A stretch of 35,716 nt of DNA from an uncultured Agathobacter sp. (GCA_945910395.1 CAMDYX010000022.1:1-35716), one strand, 5' to 3'; shown: positions 16,020-25,606, counted from the stretch's first letter. The notes: a model not told the origin generated them from the letters alone. Numbers and translations are program-made.

Positions 16020-17222
16020 CTACTCTACAGGAACTGCCGTCATATTTGACCAGGATACTTTACCATTACCGGAGCCGGATGCAATATTGGCACCAAGGTT
16101 AAAGGAATAAGACCCGGCAGGATAGGTCCCCACACAAAATGTGCCTGTAGAATAAATTCTGCTTGTGCTGATTCCTTCCACCCAGAATACACATCCATAG
16201 TGTTCCGTTACGGTAATATAAATATTGGATTTCACCGGAAGAGTAATACCTGCACTGCAATTTCTTGCCGGGAACCAGTAATCATCCACAGAAAGAGATC
16301 CCCCGGGAATCGTAACCGTCAGAGACTGCCATCTTGCATACAAGGTGGTATCACAGATGCAGTCCACCCTGTTCTCCGGAAGTATTTGTTCTCCACCCGT
16401 AGGTTGGGAATACCATCCCAAAAAGCTGTAACCGCTTCTTTGCGGCGTCGGCAGTTCTCCATATGTCTCATCATAGATTACAACCTTACTTCCTGTATTA
16501 CAAGCTCCACCGTTTGAATCAAAGGTTATCGTATAGGCATTTGCACTCCAAAGGGCGGTAAAGGACTTATCTTTATCTGCAACGGACGATGTGACGATCT
16601 GTTCTGTTTCATCTTCTACCCATACCCCGGAATAGCCGACCTTTGTTGCAGCGGGTAAAGTAAAGTCCATATTCTCTGCAAGCAGGATTGTTTCACAATC
16701 AACAGATCCGCCGTTTGCGTTCAAGGAAAAAGCATAAAAGGTATCATTTTCTACTGTCACATTTCCTGCATTATCACTGACGGCAAAATAGTACGTACCT
16801 TTTGAATCGATAATACCGGTATTTGTTTCACTATAGGTAACCTCATTTTGTATAGGGTCCGAGGTTCCAAAGTAGTAACCCAATATCCCGCTTCCTTCAT
16901 CTATTCCAATGATGGAAAAATCCTGCATTCCATCCTCCCTCTCTGTTACCGACACGCTTATTTCCGGTGCTATATCATCGACATAAACTGCATAAAAGGT
17001 TTTATCCTGTGCTACAGAGTCCGCAGATAAGGCGGCACCTGCTTCGTCCGCCCATTCCACAAAAGAATATCCATTTAAAAAAGCCTGTGGAAAGAGTTCT
17101 TCTTCCTCATCCTCTCTTTCCAATGTATAGCTACCGCGATTTCTCGACACTACACTATACTTTGCATCAGCAGTGGCGCACTCGCCACCATTAGCGTCGA
17201 AATTTACTGTGCAAAGTCCAAT
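16020..17222 (-). CDS. InlB B-repeat surface protein, second part in the -1 frame
   Basis: These 400 codons run on from the frame of the upstream gene after a one-base backward shift at the A7 tract. The stretch begins IGLCTVNFDANGGECATADA, the start of an InlB B-repeat (Listeria-Bacteroides repeat). Further repeats are visible at YAFSLNANGGSVDCETI and ITFDSNGGACNTG with GYSFLGWYSQPTGGE, ending LYARW. A bacterial-Ig-like part (ISVSVTEREDGMQDFSIIG) and a C-terminal beta-rich domain (from VTIPGGSLSVDDYW) follow. The only candidate independent start, GTG at 17150, has no ribosome site and would cut the first repeat. The full 668-residue fusion would be a membrane-anchored adhesin-like protein. 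No sortase motif is seen. Confidence 0.8.
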   Translation of the reverse strand: MGLCTVNFDANGGECATADAKYSVVSRNRGSYTLEREDEEEELFPQAFLNGYSFVEWADEAGAALSADSVAQDKTFYAVYVDDIAPEISVSVTEREDGMQDFSIIGIDEGSGILGYYFGTSDPIQNEVTYSETNTGIIDSKGTYYFAVSDNAGNVTVENDTFYAFSLNANGGSVDCETILLAENMDFTLPAATKVGYSGVWVEDETEQIVTSSVADKDKSFTALWSANAYTITFDSNGGACNTGSKVVIYDETYGELPTPQRSGYSFLGWYSQPTGGEQILPENRVDCICDTTLYARWQSLTVTIPGGSLSVDDYWFPARNCSAGITLPVKSNIYITVTEHYGCVFWVEGISTSRIYSTGTFCVGTYPAGSYSFNLGANIASGSGNGKVSWSNMTAVPVE

Positions 17223-18025
17223 TTTTTTGATATCAGATTTCCTTCCTCGTCTGTCCAGCTTCCAAACAAATCTCCCTCTTCCACATAGAGTGTGATTCCA
17301 TTTAGGGATTCATCTACCGTAATCATATAATTATTAAGCACCGTAGACAGCTGATTAAATTCCTCCTTTAGCTCCCACAGTTCTCCATTTGACGCTCTGC
17401 TTCCTTCTACATTTGCAATTCTGTCTGACAGATTATGAATCAATGCATCAAGGGAAGCCTTATCACTATCATATTCTGTTGAGCCAGCAGCCAAAAGTGT
17501 CTTTATATTCTCAATATCACCAGCTGCAAGCTGCAACTGTCCTGCTATATCAGGCGTGGATGCGCTGCTATCAGCATCCATCAAATCTCCGTATTGTTCC
17601 TCCACGATCTGCAGTATATAAGTATACAGTTCTTCCTTTCCCAGCTTTGTATAGTAATTTTCTACCAGTCTCTCCACCTCCTGCTGCATCTGCTCACTGG
17701 AAAAAGAGTGCATAAGCTTTGTTTCCTTATTCTCTATGACATCATTTTCTATAACATTTTTTTCTATAACATTTTTTTCTATAACATTACTTTCTGTAGC
17801 ATGATTCTCCATCGCATTACTATTTGTAGCTTTATTATCTTCTGCAGAATGGAATATCGTATCTGTCCCTGCCTCCTGCTGCTTCTCTGAATCTATTTCT
17901 TCCACAACATCCTTAGTGGAGCTTCCCAGAATACGGTAGCGGATTCCCCCTAGTAATATTGCAAAAAACAGTATGACAATGACCATGACTGCTACCACAG
18001 TCTCCTTTTTCTTTTTTCTGTTCAC
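17204..18025 (-). CDS. Membrane-anchored N-terminal part of the InlB-repeat protein
   Basis: The 273-residue product starts with a basic stretch and one membrane helix (about residues 9-32, VVAVMVIVILFFAILLGGI), a signal anchor. An acidic, low-complexity stalk follows with pentapeptide repeats of the VIEKN type, then a coiled-coil-like region (about 100-245). It ends with LYVEEGDLFGSWTDEEGNL and a stop just inside what would be the first InlB repeat. The stop at 17204 is reached only if the A7 tract is read without slippage. The start is GTG at 18025 with GGAGAAA upstream. The function of the short form is unknown; the long form looks like a cell-surface adhesin. Confidence 0.75.
   Translation of the reverse strand: MNRKKKKETVVAVMVIVILFFAILLGGIRYRILGSSTKDVVEEIDSEKQQEAGTDTIFHSAEDNKATNSNAMENHATESNVIEKNVIEKNVIENDVIENKETKLMHSFSSEQMQQEVERLVENYYTKLGKEELYTYILQIVEEQYGDLMDADSSASTPDIAGQLQLAAGDIENIKTLLAAGSTEYDSDKASLDALIHNLSDRIANVEGSRASNGELWELKEEFNQLSTVLNNYMITVDESLNGITLYVEEGDLFGSWTDEEGNLISKKLDFAQ
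17222..17228 (-). other. A7 slippery heptamer joining the two parts
   Basis: On the minus strand the zero-frame codons TCA AAA AAA place a perfect X XXY YYZ heptamer (A AAA AAA) 15 bp before the zero-frame stop. A -1 slip enters the frame of the InlB repeats. A GTGGCG/CGCCAC hairpin lies about 33 bases downstream, farther than usual for a stimulator. One extra A (A8) in DNA or mRNA would give the same result. Confidence 0.7.
17734..17798 (-). repeat. 15-bp tandem repeats with A7 tracts
   Basis: About four imperfect 15-bp units inside the gene encode VIEKN, VIEKN, VIEND and VIENK. Two units contain their own A7 run. The five-residue period extends more weakly into the preceding MENHATESN stretch. 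Confidence 0.75.
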
Positions 18026-18043
18026 GTTGTATTTCTCCTCTCT

Positions 18044-18071
18044 ATTACATACTAATTTCTGATACAGTTAA
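18044..18071 (-). promoter_or_regulatory. Possible promoter for the split InlB-repeat gene
   Basis: On the minus strand TTAACT (18066-18071) and TGTAAT (18044-18049) are separated by 16 bases, just before the GGAGAAA ribosome site. It is back to back with the guaB promoter. Confidence 0.35.
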
Positions 18072-18085
18072 TTTTCCTTCTTACC

Positions 18086-18114
18086 TTGACACTTTCCACC
18101 ATTTTTGATATTGT
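18086..18114 (+). promoter_or_regulatory. Sigma-A-type promoter for guaB
   Basis: TTGACA (18086-18091), 17 bases, then TATTGT (18109-18114), with the guaB start 59 bp farther on. No purine riboswitch was recognised in the short leader. Confidence 0.55.
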
Positions 18115-18166
18115 TATTTGAAATAGTTTTTGAAAAATAATACATATAGAAGAAAGTGAGGATTAA

Positions 18167-19630
<1,464 letters not shown>

Positions 19631-19655
19631 TTATTTTTTATGAGGTGAATCATAT

Positions 19656-20924
19656 ATGGAACCTGGCGACATAGCATCGCTTATTGTATTAATCATTCTG
19701 TTGCTGCTCTCTGCCTTCTTTTCGTCGGCAGAGACAGCACTTACAACTGTGAACAAAATTCGTATGCGTACCCTGTCTGAGACCGGCAATAAAAAGGCGG
19801 ACAGGGTGCTTCGCGTTACAGAAGACTCCGGAAAAATGCTTTCAGCAATCCTGATTGGAAACAATATTGTCAATCTTTCCGCATCTTCCCTTGCTACCTC
19901 CCTTGCCATCAAGTATTTTGGCAGTGTGGGAGCCGGAATTGCTACCGGAATCCTTACGCTATTGATTCTAATCTTCGGAGAAGTAACACCTAAAACAAAA
20001 GCTACGATCCATGCCGATAAAATGTCCTTATCCTATGCATTTGTGATTGAGCTTCTGATGAAGGTGCTTACCCCTGTCATTTTTATCGTTAATAAGCTCT
20101 CCATGGCAATTCTGTTCCTTCTTCGGGTGGATCCGAAGGATAAGGATAAACAGATGACGGAGGAGGAGATTCGCACGATTGTCGATGTCGGTCAGGAGAC
20201 CGGTGTTATCGAAGATGAAGAACGGGATATGATTCACAATCTTTTTGATTTCGGAGATTCCGAAGCCAAAGAGATTATGGTTCCCCGAATTGATATGACC
20301 TTTGTTGAAAAAAATGCCAGCTATGAAGAAATCCTTGAGATCTTTCGAAAGGATAAATTTACCCGTCTTCCTGTATATGAAGAAACCACCGACCATGTCA
20401 TCGGTATTATCAATATGAAAGATCTTCTGCTGTGCGAAGACCCCGAGACCTTTACTATAGACAGCATTTTAAGGGAACCGTATTTTACATATGAGCACAA
20501 GAATACTGCAAATCTTTTCATTGAAATGCGCCAAAATTCCATTGCCCTTGCAATTGTTCTCGATGAATACGGAGTTACCGCAGGTCTTATTACTTTAGAG
20601 GACCTTCTTGAGGAAATCGTTGGTGAGATAAGAGATGAATACGATACAGACGAGGTGGATGATATCACTCGTTTAAGCGACCGCGAATTTCTCGTGTTAG
20701 GCTCTGCCAATCTTGACGATGTAAGTGATGAATTAGACTTCTCATTTACTTCTGAAAATTATGACACCATCGGTGGATACTGCCTGGATCACCTAGATCA
20801 TTTACCGGAAAAAAATGAGATCATCATAACAGACGAAAATGTTCTTCTTCGAATTGATCAGGTAGATAACAACCGTATTGAAAAAATATACATTAAGCTT
20901 CCTCCGGTTCCTACGGAAGATTAG
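19656..20924 (+). CDS. CNNM/CorC (HlyC) family membrane protein with CBS domains
   Basis: The 422-residue protein has an N-terminal DUF21 (CNNM) transmembrane domain: LLLSAFFSSAETALTTVN, ILIGNNIVNLSASSLATSLA and FGEVTPKT. A CBS pair follows (about residues 200-330: VPRIDMTFVEKNASYEEIL and ALAIVLDEYGVTAGLITLEDLLEEIVGEI), then a C-terminal CorC_HlyC domain (TIGGYCLDHLDHLPEKNE). Relatives bind ATP-Mg through the CBS pair and take part in Mg2+ export or resistance; the hemolysin label is historical. The substrate is not provable here. It converges on the Tad-like operon, its 3' end overlapping that operon's last gene by 14 bp. Confidence 0.9.
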   Translation: MEPGDIASLIVLIILLLLSAFFSSAETALTTVNKIRMRTLSETGNKKADRVLRVTEDSGKMLSAILIGNNIVNLSASSLATSLAIKYFGSVGAGIATGILTLLILIFGEVTPKTKATIHADKMSLSYAFVIELLMKVLTPVIFIVNKLSMAILFLLRVDPKDKDKQMTEEEIRTIVDVGQETGVIEDEERDMIHNLFDFGDSEAKEIMVPRIDMTFVEKNASYEEILEIFRKDKFTRLPVYEETTDHVIGIINMKDLLLCEDPETFTIDSILREPYFTYEHKNTANLFIEMRQNSIALAIVLDEYGVTAGLITLEDLLEEIVGEIRDEYDTDEVDDITRLSDREFLVLGSANLDDVSDELDFSFTSENYDTIGGYCLDHLDHLPEKNEIIITDENVLLRIDQVDNNRIEKIYIKLPPVPTED

Positions 20925-22728
20925 CTTTTTTTACAGACTCCCAAAGTGTTGTTCGATAGGTTTCGTCTAGCACCCATTGGGAGTCCTTTTTGATTCCCCC
21001 AAGTTCTTCCGGCACCAGGCCTTCCTCAGAAGAAAAATATGGCTCGTCCACAAACCGGATTTTTCCAAACACACTTCTTCCGCTGGTAATCGTCGTATCA
21101 ACAACATGAATCCAGGCCTCTTCTTCCACCCGGTTCCCCACATGATCGATTGCTTCATAGACGATTTTTACCTTATCGTCCCCCTCCATATTGCAAAACA
21201 CATCCGCATCATAATTTATAATGCAAAAGGAATTTCTGACATTGTATCCATAGGGAATATTCCCATCCTCCCGGTCCGTTACATAAGCACCCTTTGCAAG
21301 CTCTGATTCTGTAATTCTTCCCTCCCTTGCATCCAAAAGCGAGTAATAGAAATCTCCGGTATGAATCTCAGGTGCATAGTCCCAGATTGCATACAAAAGG
21401 ATTGTGGCACCATCCTGAAACAATACCCCGGCTTGTTTTGCAAGCACCTTCACCGCCACCTGCTGACGAATCAGATAATCCGGATCGAAGGCCTGGCTAT
21501 TATGTCCCCAGCCCAGATAGGTACAAATAGGAGCCGGCTTTGCAAAACCATTTTGCGGCATGGTAATCCCCTGCTCATAATTTGCTGTAATGGTGGGCAC
21601 ATTTCCGTAGGGCGCACCATTCCCGTGGAAAGCAACATGATAAGTATTTACTTCCCAGACCGCATACAGCGTCACTCTCGGATAGCGGTCATTGATCCAT
21701 TCAGAGGAAACCAAATGGCACAAATCATACTCCCCACGGCTTGCATTTGGATTTTCGGACCACCCGATCTGATGATACCCCTCTTTTGTATATCCAAGAT
21801 CTCCAAAATACTGGTTTGAGACACCGTAGGTATATTGCCTTGTCTGCGACATCGCATCCCCGGAAAAAGCATTCCGGCAGAAGGTAACCTCCGTTACCTT
21901 TGGCTTTCCATTTGCGATCAGTGTCACATTCCCATTGACATAAAAACCATAGCTTTCACTGTAAGAAACCATAGAGCCACTCCAATGGGAAAAAAGATAT
22001 CCCTTTGCAGGTACTGCATTTACTGCCACATAAGTTCCGTAGCAATATCTTCCTCCGCCCTCTGCCCTTGCAATTCCACTTCCGACACCTACCGAGACAT
22101 TATAAAAAAGTCCATCCACGGATTTATTAAAATAACTGTGCAAAGCCTCCTTTGATGCGGCGCTCCAGCCTGCCGCATTTGCGATTCCATCATAAGAAGT
22201 ATAAACCCTGCCGGAGGTTATTCCACTATCGTTCATCGTTCCCCCCGGTGAACCATTTGTCATCACTACCATGCAGGCATCCAGAACGATTGTGCAGCTT
22301 CCCTGATTCATCGCTGCGATAGCACTTCCGTTCATTCTCTGCTTTAAAGAGCTTAACTGCATTGCATAGAGATTGTAGATGCTATCTCCGTCTTGAACAG
22401 TGTTCACTGTACGCAGATAGTTTCCTCCCAACTGTACATAGAGGGATTGCAGCACTGCTCCGGAGCTGTTTACCACATTGATCTTCCATCCAATGGTTCT
22501 GTATTTTACTCCGGAGTTTGCCTCTACACCACGGGTTCCACAGTATATATATCCATCCGTCGAGGAGGTTCCCCGAAACACCGCACGGTTTCCATAGGTC
22601 TGATAATAATCATATGCGTTTTGCCAGCTATCTGCCAATATCGTATCTTTGCTTCCAAACAACAGCATAGCAAGAATACCTAACAAAAAGCATAGTAATC
22701 GCCCACAACGTTTTCTCCTTTTTTTCAA
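20911..22728 (-). CDS. Secreted InlB B-repeat protein, last gene of the Tad-like operon
   Basis: The 605-residue product has a clear signal peptide (basic KKRRKR start, hydrophobic LLCFLLGILAMLLFG, likely cleavage after ILA near residue 32). A beta-rich domain of about 240 residues follows (NRAVFRGTSSTDGYIYCGTRG). InlB B-repeat-like units follow (EVTFCRNAFSGDAMSQT to TLYAVW; YHVAFHGNGAPYGN with TYLGWGHNSQ to LLYAIW). The C-terminal part (about 455-605) contains an Ig-like segment (IVYEAIDHVGNRVEEEAWIHVVD). No sortase motif or C-terminal anchor is visible. The start is TTG with GGAGGAG upstream, 15 bp after the preceding gene. Its place suggests a substrate, tip adhesin or partner of the pilus-like machine (inference). 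Confidence 0.82.
   Translation of the reverse strand: MKKRRKRCGRLLCFLLGILAMLLFGSKDTILADSWQNAYDYYQTYGNRAVFRGTSSTDGYIYCGTRGVEANSGVKYRTIGWKINVVNSSGAVLQSLYVQLGGNYLRTVNTVQDGDSIYNLYAMQLSSLKQRMNGSAIAAMNQGSCTIVLDACMVVMTNGSPGGTMNDSGITSGRVYTSYDGIANAAGWSAASKEALHSYFNKSVDGLFYNVSVGVGSGIARAEGGGRYCYGTYVAVNAVPAKGYLFSHWSGSMVSYSESYGFYVNGNVTLIANGKPKVTEVTFCRNAFSGDAMSQTRQYTYGVSNQYFGDLGYTKEGYHQIGWSENPNASRGEYDLCHLVSSEWINDRYPRVTLYAVWEVNTYHVAFHGNGAPYGNVPTITANYEQGITMPQNGFAKPAPICTYLGWGHNSQAFDPDYLIRQQVAVKVLAKQAGVLFQDGATILLYAIWDYAPEIHTGDFYYSLLDAREGRITESELAKGAYVTDREDGNIPYGYNVRNSFCIINYDADVFCNMEGDDKVKIVYEAIDHVGNRVEEEAWIHVVDTTITSGRSVFGKIRFVDEPYFSSEEGLVPEELGGIKKDSQWVLDETYRTTLWESVKKANLP
20936..20985 (+). terminator. Probable terminator after the CorC-like gene
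   Basis: GACTCCCAA (20936-20944) pairs with TTGGGAGTC (20977-20985) and is followed by CTTTTT. The loop is long (32 bases) and the whole structure lies inside the last codons of the opposite-strand gene. A shorter TTTTTT run follows the stop codon itself. Confidence 0.5.
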
Positions 22729-22743
22729 TAGATACTTCTCCTC

Positions 22744-23127
22744 CTATTCCACAATGGCAGTTTTTGCATAATGCCAGCTTTTTTCCTTTCCTCCCGGCAG
22801 CATAAAGGTTTCATCCACCCGGACAGATAAGATTCCCATATCCATATCACAGGCAAGTACTGTGATGGAGTAATTGGAATCGGAACGCAGCCGTCTTTCG
22901 ATTTCCTCCGCAACTTCTTTTGTAACTTTTTCTTCCGATACCGGCTCATAATCCTGTTCTCTGAGTATTTTTGGCACATAGTAATTGTCTAATGTCTGCC
23001 ACACGATTTCCGACAAACAATTCTTCAGTTCATTCTTGTGGGTCTGAATAGAATAAATGCTGACAGAAATCATTATGGTATAGAAGAACATCAGTCCTCC
23101 AAATACTCCGATCATTACATTTTTCAT
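22744..23127 (-). CDS. TadE-like single-pass membrane protein
   Basis: The 127-residue protein has one N-terminal membrane helix (about residues 3-25, VMIGVFGGLMFFYTIMISVSIY) with no long leader, and an extracellular part beginning SIQTHKNELKNCLSEIVWQTLDNYY. This pattern is shared with the other TadE-like protein at 23829-24206 (helix, then a polar stretch, then a short beta-rich end). TadE and TadF are minor pilins. Its ATG overlaps the stop of the preceding gene by four bases (ATGA). Family assignment rests on topology and operon context rather than a strong motif. Confidence 0.6.
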   Translation of the reverse strand: MKNVMIGVFGGLMFFYTIMISVSIYSIQTHKNELKNCLSEIVWQTLDNYYVPKILREQDYEPVSEEKVTKEVAEEIERRLRSDSNYSITVLACDMDMGILSVRVDETFMLPGGKEKSWHYAKTAIVE

Positions 23128-23561
23128 ATGAATTTTCTTTGCACTGGAATCTTTAGTTTTCCATACTGTGTACGGCCAATCTGATCCACGGTCCTAAAAT
23201 ACACAGTATAGATCCCCGGTTTTCCAAACAAAAGCTCCTCCTTTCCCTCCCGTACTGTAGAATAAAGCCGATTTCCCTCCTCATCGAGTACCACGCAGAT
23301 TTGAAATTGTACTTTACCAGAATCCCCTAATGCTGCAAGAAAATGATCGTCAACAGCTTCTCTCTTTTGTTCGGTCATCGGCACATTTAAGTATTCCATA
23401 TCTACTTTCCCCTCGGATGCGTAGCTATGGAAAGCTCCTGTACACATCTTTGTCGACTCCAGATTTAGCGGAAATGCAATTCCGGTAAAAAACGGAATGA
23501 GAAAGCACGCTGCAAATACGGCAATGACCATGTCTCCATATTCGTTAAACAATTCTTTCAC
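23124..23561 (-). CDS. Pilin-like protein with EYG start and extracellular beta domain
   Basis: The 145-residue protein begins MKELFNEYGDMVIAVFAAC, nearly the same as the Flp-like small proteins of this operon, followed by one membrane helix to about residue 32. The remaining 110 residues are extracellular and beta-rich (VQFQICVVLDEEGNRLYSTV, then KPGIYTVYFRTVDQIGRT, close to Ig-like surface domains). The start is GTG with AGGAGG seven bases before it, and this ribosome site lies inside the end of the 48-residue gene. It could be a minor pilin or a capped pilin. No cleavage site with Gly before the helix is seen. Confidence 0.65.
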   Translation of the reverse strand: MKELFNEYGDMVIAVFAACFLIPFFTGIAFPLNLESTKMCTGAFHSYASEGKVDMEYLNVPMTEQKREAVDDHFLAALGDSGKVQFQICVVLDEEGNRLYSTVREGKEELLFGKPGIYTVYFRTVDQIGRTQYGKLKIPVQRKFI

Positions 23562-23708
23562 TCAGCATCCTCCTGCAATCCAAAATGCAACTAATCCTGC
23601 AAAATCAGAATCACATGCAAGAAGCAGCTTCTTAAAAAGCTCCAAAACTATGGTAAATCCTGACATTGACAAAATTGTACTCCCATAATTTAAAAATATA
23701 ACCTTCAT
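23562..23708 (-). CDS. Mini-pilin-like protein, 48 residues
   Basis: This gene reads MKVIFLNYGSTILSMSGFT, then a hydrophobic and amphipathic region and a Cys end. GGGAG precedes the ATG by seven bases, and the TGA stop leads directly into the GTG of the next gene. The MK-V-I-F-x-N-YG start matches its neighbours, where Flp pilins have E-Y-G, so it is counted as real despite its size. The C-terminal half (LLLACDSDFAGLVAFWIAGGC) may form a second hydrophobic segment. No function beyond pilin-like is claimed. Confidence 0.6.
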   Translation of the reverse strand: MKVIFLNYGSTILSMSGFTIVLELFKKLLLACDSDFAGLVAFWIAGGC

Positions 23709-23722
23709 TTTATTTCTCCCAT

Positions 23723-23821
23723 CTATATGAGGTCCAAGAGTATTTGCATCAGTTTAAGAATCACTCCTCCAACAAATATCAAAACCGCACAGACTCCATA
23801 TTCTTCTATTATTTGCTTCAT
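23723..23821 (-). CDS. Mini-pilin-like protein, 32 residues
   Basis: The whole protein is a start motif MKQIIEEYG followed by one hydrophobic helix (VCAVLIFVGGVILKLMQILL). It has an AGGAG site just before the ATG and sits 7 bp after the preceding gene and 14 bp before the next. It looks like a Flp pilin reduced to the helix, lacking both the leader and a C-terminal region. Good ribosome site and motif sharing with three neighbours support expression. Confidence 0.6.
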   Translation of the reverse strand: MKQIIEEYGVCAVLIFVGGVILKLMQILLDLI

Positions 23822-23828
23822 CTTTCTC

Positions 23829-24206
23829 CTATCGTGCGTAGGCGCACAGGCTCTTCCTCTCCTCATACTCATAAAACGCGAGCTGCAATGGAAATTGTAG
23901 CTCCACCTTTGCATAAACGACCTCCTCTGTATCAACCGGAATCTCATCCGCATTTTTACAGCATATACTGGTGTAGTCGCTCTGATACAGCGTAATCTCA
24001 AGGGAATATCCCCGATTTTGTGCAAGGGAAAAGCATTCCTTGATCACCTCTGGGTAAAAATCGCTGTTTTCCAGTTCATTGACCATATTTTGGTGTATAT
24101 CCTGGGCATCCGCCACCGTAAGAAAAGCCGACAGAATTCCTGCTGCTGCAAAGGTAATAGATAGGAGGATAAAAAGTCCCATATATGTTTTTATTATCTG
24201 ACTCAT
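23829..24206 (-). CDS. TadE-like minor pilin candidate
   Basis: The 125-residue protein begins MSQIIKTYMGLFILLSITFA, a short start like the mini-pilin MKQIIEEYG, with one helix to about residue 30. After it come DAQDIHQNMVNELENSDFYPEVI and a Cys-containing segment (SICCKNADEIPVDTEE). The architecture is that of TadE/TadF: a membrane helix and a small exported domain. ATG 24206 has AAAGGA seven bases upstream and follows the TadB/C gene by 14 bp. Confidence 0.65.
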   Translation of the reverse strand: MSQIIKTYMGLFILLSITFAAAGILSAFLTVADAQDIHQNMVNELENSDFYPEVIKECFSLAQNRGYSLEITLYQSDYTSICCKNADEIPVDTEEVVYAKVELQFPLQLAFYEYEERKSLCAYAR

Positions 24207-24220
24207 GGTGTGTTCCTTTC

Positions 24221-25606
24221 TCAAATCAAAGAGGAGGACAGGAAGCTTAACATAAAAACCGCCATGTCGATTACAAGCTTTAAGGAAGCTGTCACCACCG
24301 GCGCTAAAAACAGTAAGTACATTCCGCTGTTCTTATCCTTCATCCGCGCAGCCTCCGCCACATCCAGCATCTTCTGATTTTTTTCGATCAGTTCTGCAAT
24401 CTGACGCTTTGCGTTTCCGCTGTTTCCAATGGAAAGGGAATACAGCATGCTCATGGTGGAGGCCACCTCCGGCAGGGCAAAGACCTCTAAAAATCTGTGG
24501 TAAGGCTCTGCATCCTCCGGATTGATTTCCAATCGGGCAACCAGCTCCTCTAAATCTTCCTTCAGGACGCCCGGAACATGAGCTCGTGATTTTTCCAGTG
24601 CGACCTGCACATTCTCACTTTGCAGAAGCAGAACCAGATCCATTAACCAATTGGGAAAAGCACTTTGTATATTTCCTTTGATGTTCTTTTCTGCAATCCG
24701 GTATCCGATTCTATGCTGATTTAAAAAGATCAAGAAAAGTCCCATCATTCCTGCCGCCGCCCAGCTTTTGTGAAGAATCAGAAGTATGCCAACGATGATT
24801 CCCACTATTGCTGCAAGGATCACAGACAGCTTTTTCTCCTTTTTTTCATCATAGGCGTAAAAATCCTTGATTTTCTTTTCATAATCCACATCGTTTTCCA
24901 ATACATCTATGGTAAGCCAGTCGGTTTCCAGATATCTTTGAGCCTGCAGAATGATCAGATCATCCAAAAGGATCACAAGAACCGCTAAGAATTGTACGAT
25001 CCAGTTTTTGCTGATGTCCATATTTCCGATGGGAATATACAGCACCATTCCGCAAATCAAAAGAGATGCGCATACAGACATTACCACCTCCCGGAAGCTT
25101 TTCTTCCGCTCTTCCATGGCCTGCCGGATCCGCTTCTCATAGCTGTTTTTATCTGAAAGCAGCAAAAGAATGGTCTCTTCAATGGCCCCGCCGTAGGCTT
25201 CCACGTGCAGCATAAAATCGTGCATGCTTTTCAACCTCTTGCATGGATAACGTGCTTCTATCCCCGAAAGACCATCTGCGGTTGCATCTGAATTATCAAA
25301 GGTAAGTACCATATGATCATGGGCATCCCATGCCGCATCCCGCATACTTCCTTTGGGTAGAGACATACATACATCCGCCAGCGCCGCCTCTACCTTCTGT
25401 TCCCGCAAAAACGCATACAGCATGGTATCCATATAATTCATGACCTCAAAAAAACGGCTTTCCTGTTCTTTTTTCTTGCTCTGCTTTTTTCTATGCAAAG
25501 GATATACAAGCAGAAAAAAGACTCCAATCGCAATCGTCATATACCAGTTCAGTTTTAAAAGAAGGTGCAAAAAATACACCAGCACTACAATGCACAGGTA
25601 ACTCAT
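24221..25606 (-). CDS. Fused TadB-TadC-like inner-membrane platform protein
   Basis: TadB and TadC are GspF-type platform proteins that work with the TadA ATPase. Here one 461-residue protein shows two halves. The first has two N-terminal helices, a cytosolic helical region (MNYMDTMLYAFLREQKVEAALADVC to AYGGAIEETILLL) and two helices. The second has two helices, another GspF-like region (AFPNWLMDLVLLLQSENVQVALEKS to LYSLSIGNSGNAKRQIAELIEKNQ), and two C-terminal helices. That makes about eight helices. The start overlaps the ATPase stop by four bases (ATGA), with GGAGG upstream. Two separate genes are usual, so the fusion is notable. Confidence 0.75.
   Translation of the reverse strand: MSYLCIVVLVYFLHLLLKLNWYMTIAIGVFFLLVYPLHRKKQSKKKEQESRFFEVMNYMDTMLYAFLREQKVEAALADVCMSLPKGSMRDAAWDAHDHMVLTFDNSDATADGLSGIEARYPCKRLKSMHDFMLHVEAYGGAIEETILLLLSDKNSYEKRIRQAMEERKKSFREVVMSVCASLLICGMVLYIPIGNMDISKNWIVQFLAVLVILLDDLIILQAQRYLETDWLTIDVLENDVDYEKKIKDFYAYDEKKEKKLSVILAAIVGIIVGILLILHKSWAAAGMMGLFLIFLNQHRIGYRIAEKNIKGNIQSAFPNWLMDLVLLLQSENVQVALEKSRAHVPGVLKEDLEELVARLEINPEDAEPYHRFLEVFALPEVASTMSMLYSLSIGNSGNAKRQIAELIEKNQKMLDVAEAARMKDKNSGMYLLFLAPVVTASLKLVIDMAVFMLSFLSSSLI

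Noticed and set aside
17150-17152. GTG at 17150 as an independent start of the downstream InlB-repeat gene.
   Set aside because: No ribosome site precedes it, and the same frame is open upstream and encodes the first part of an InlB repeat.
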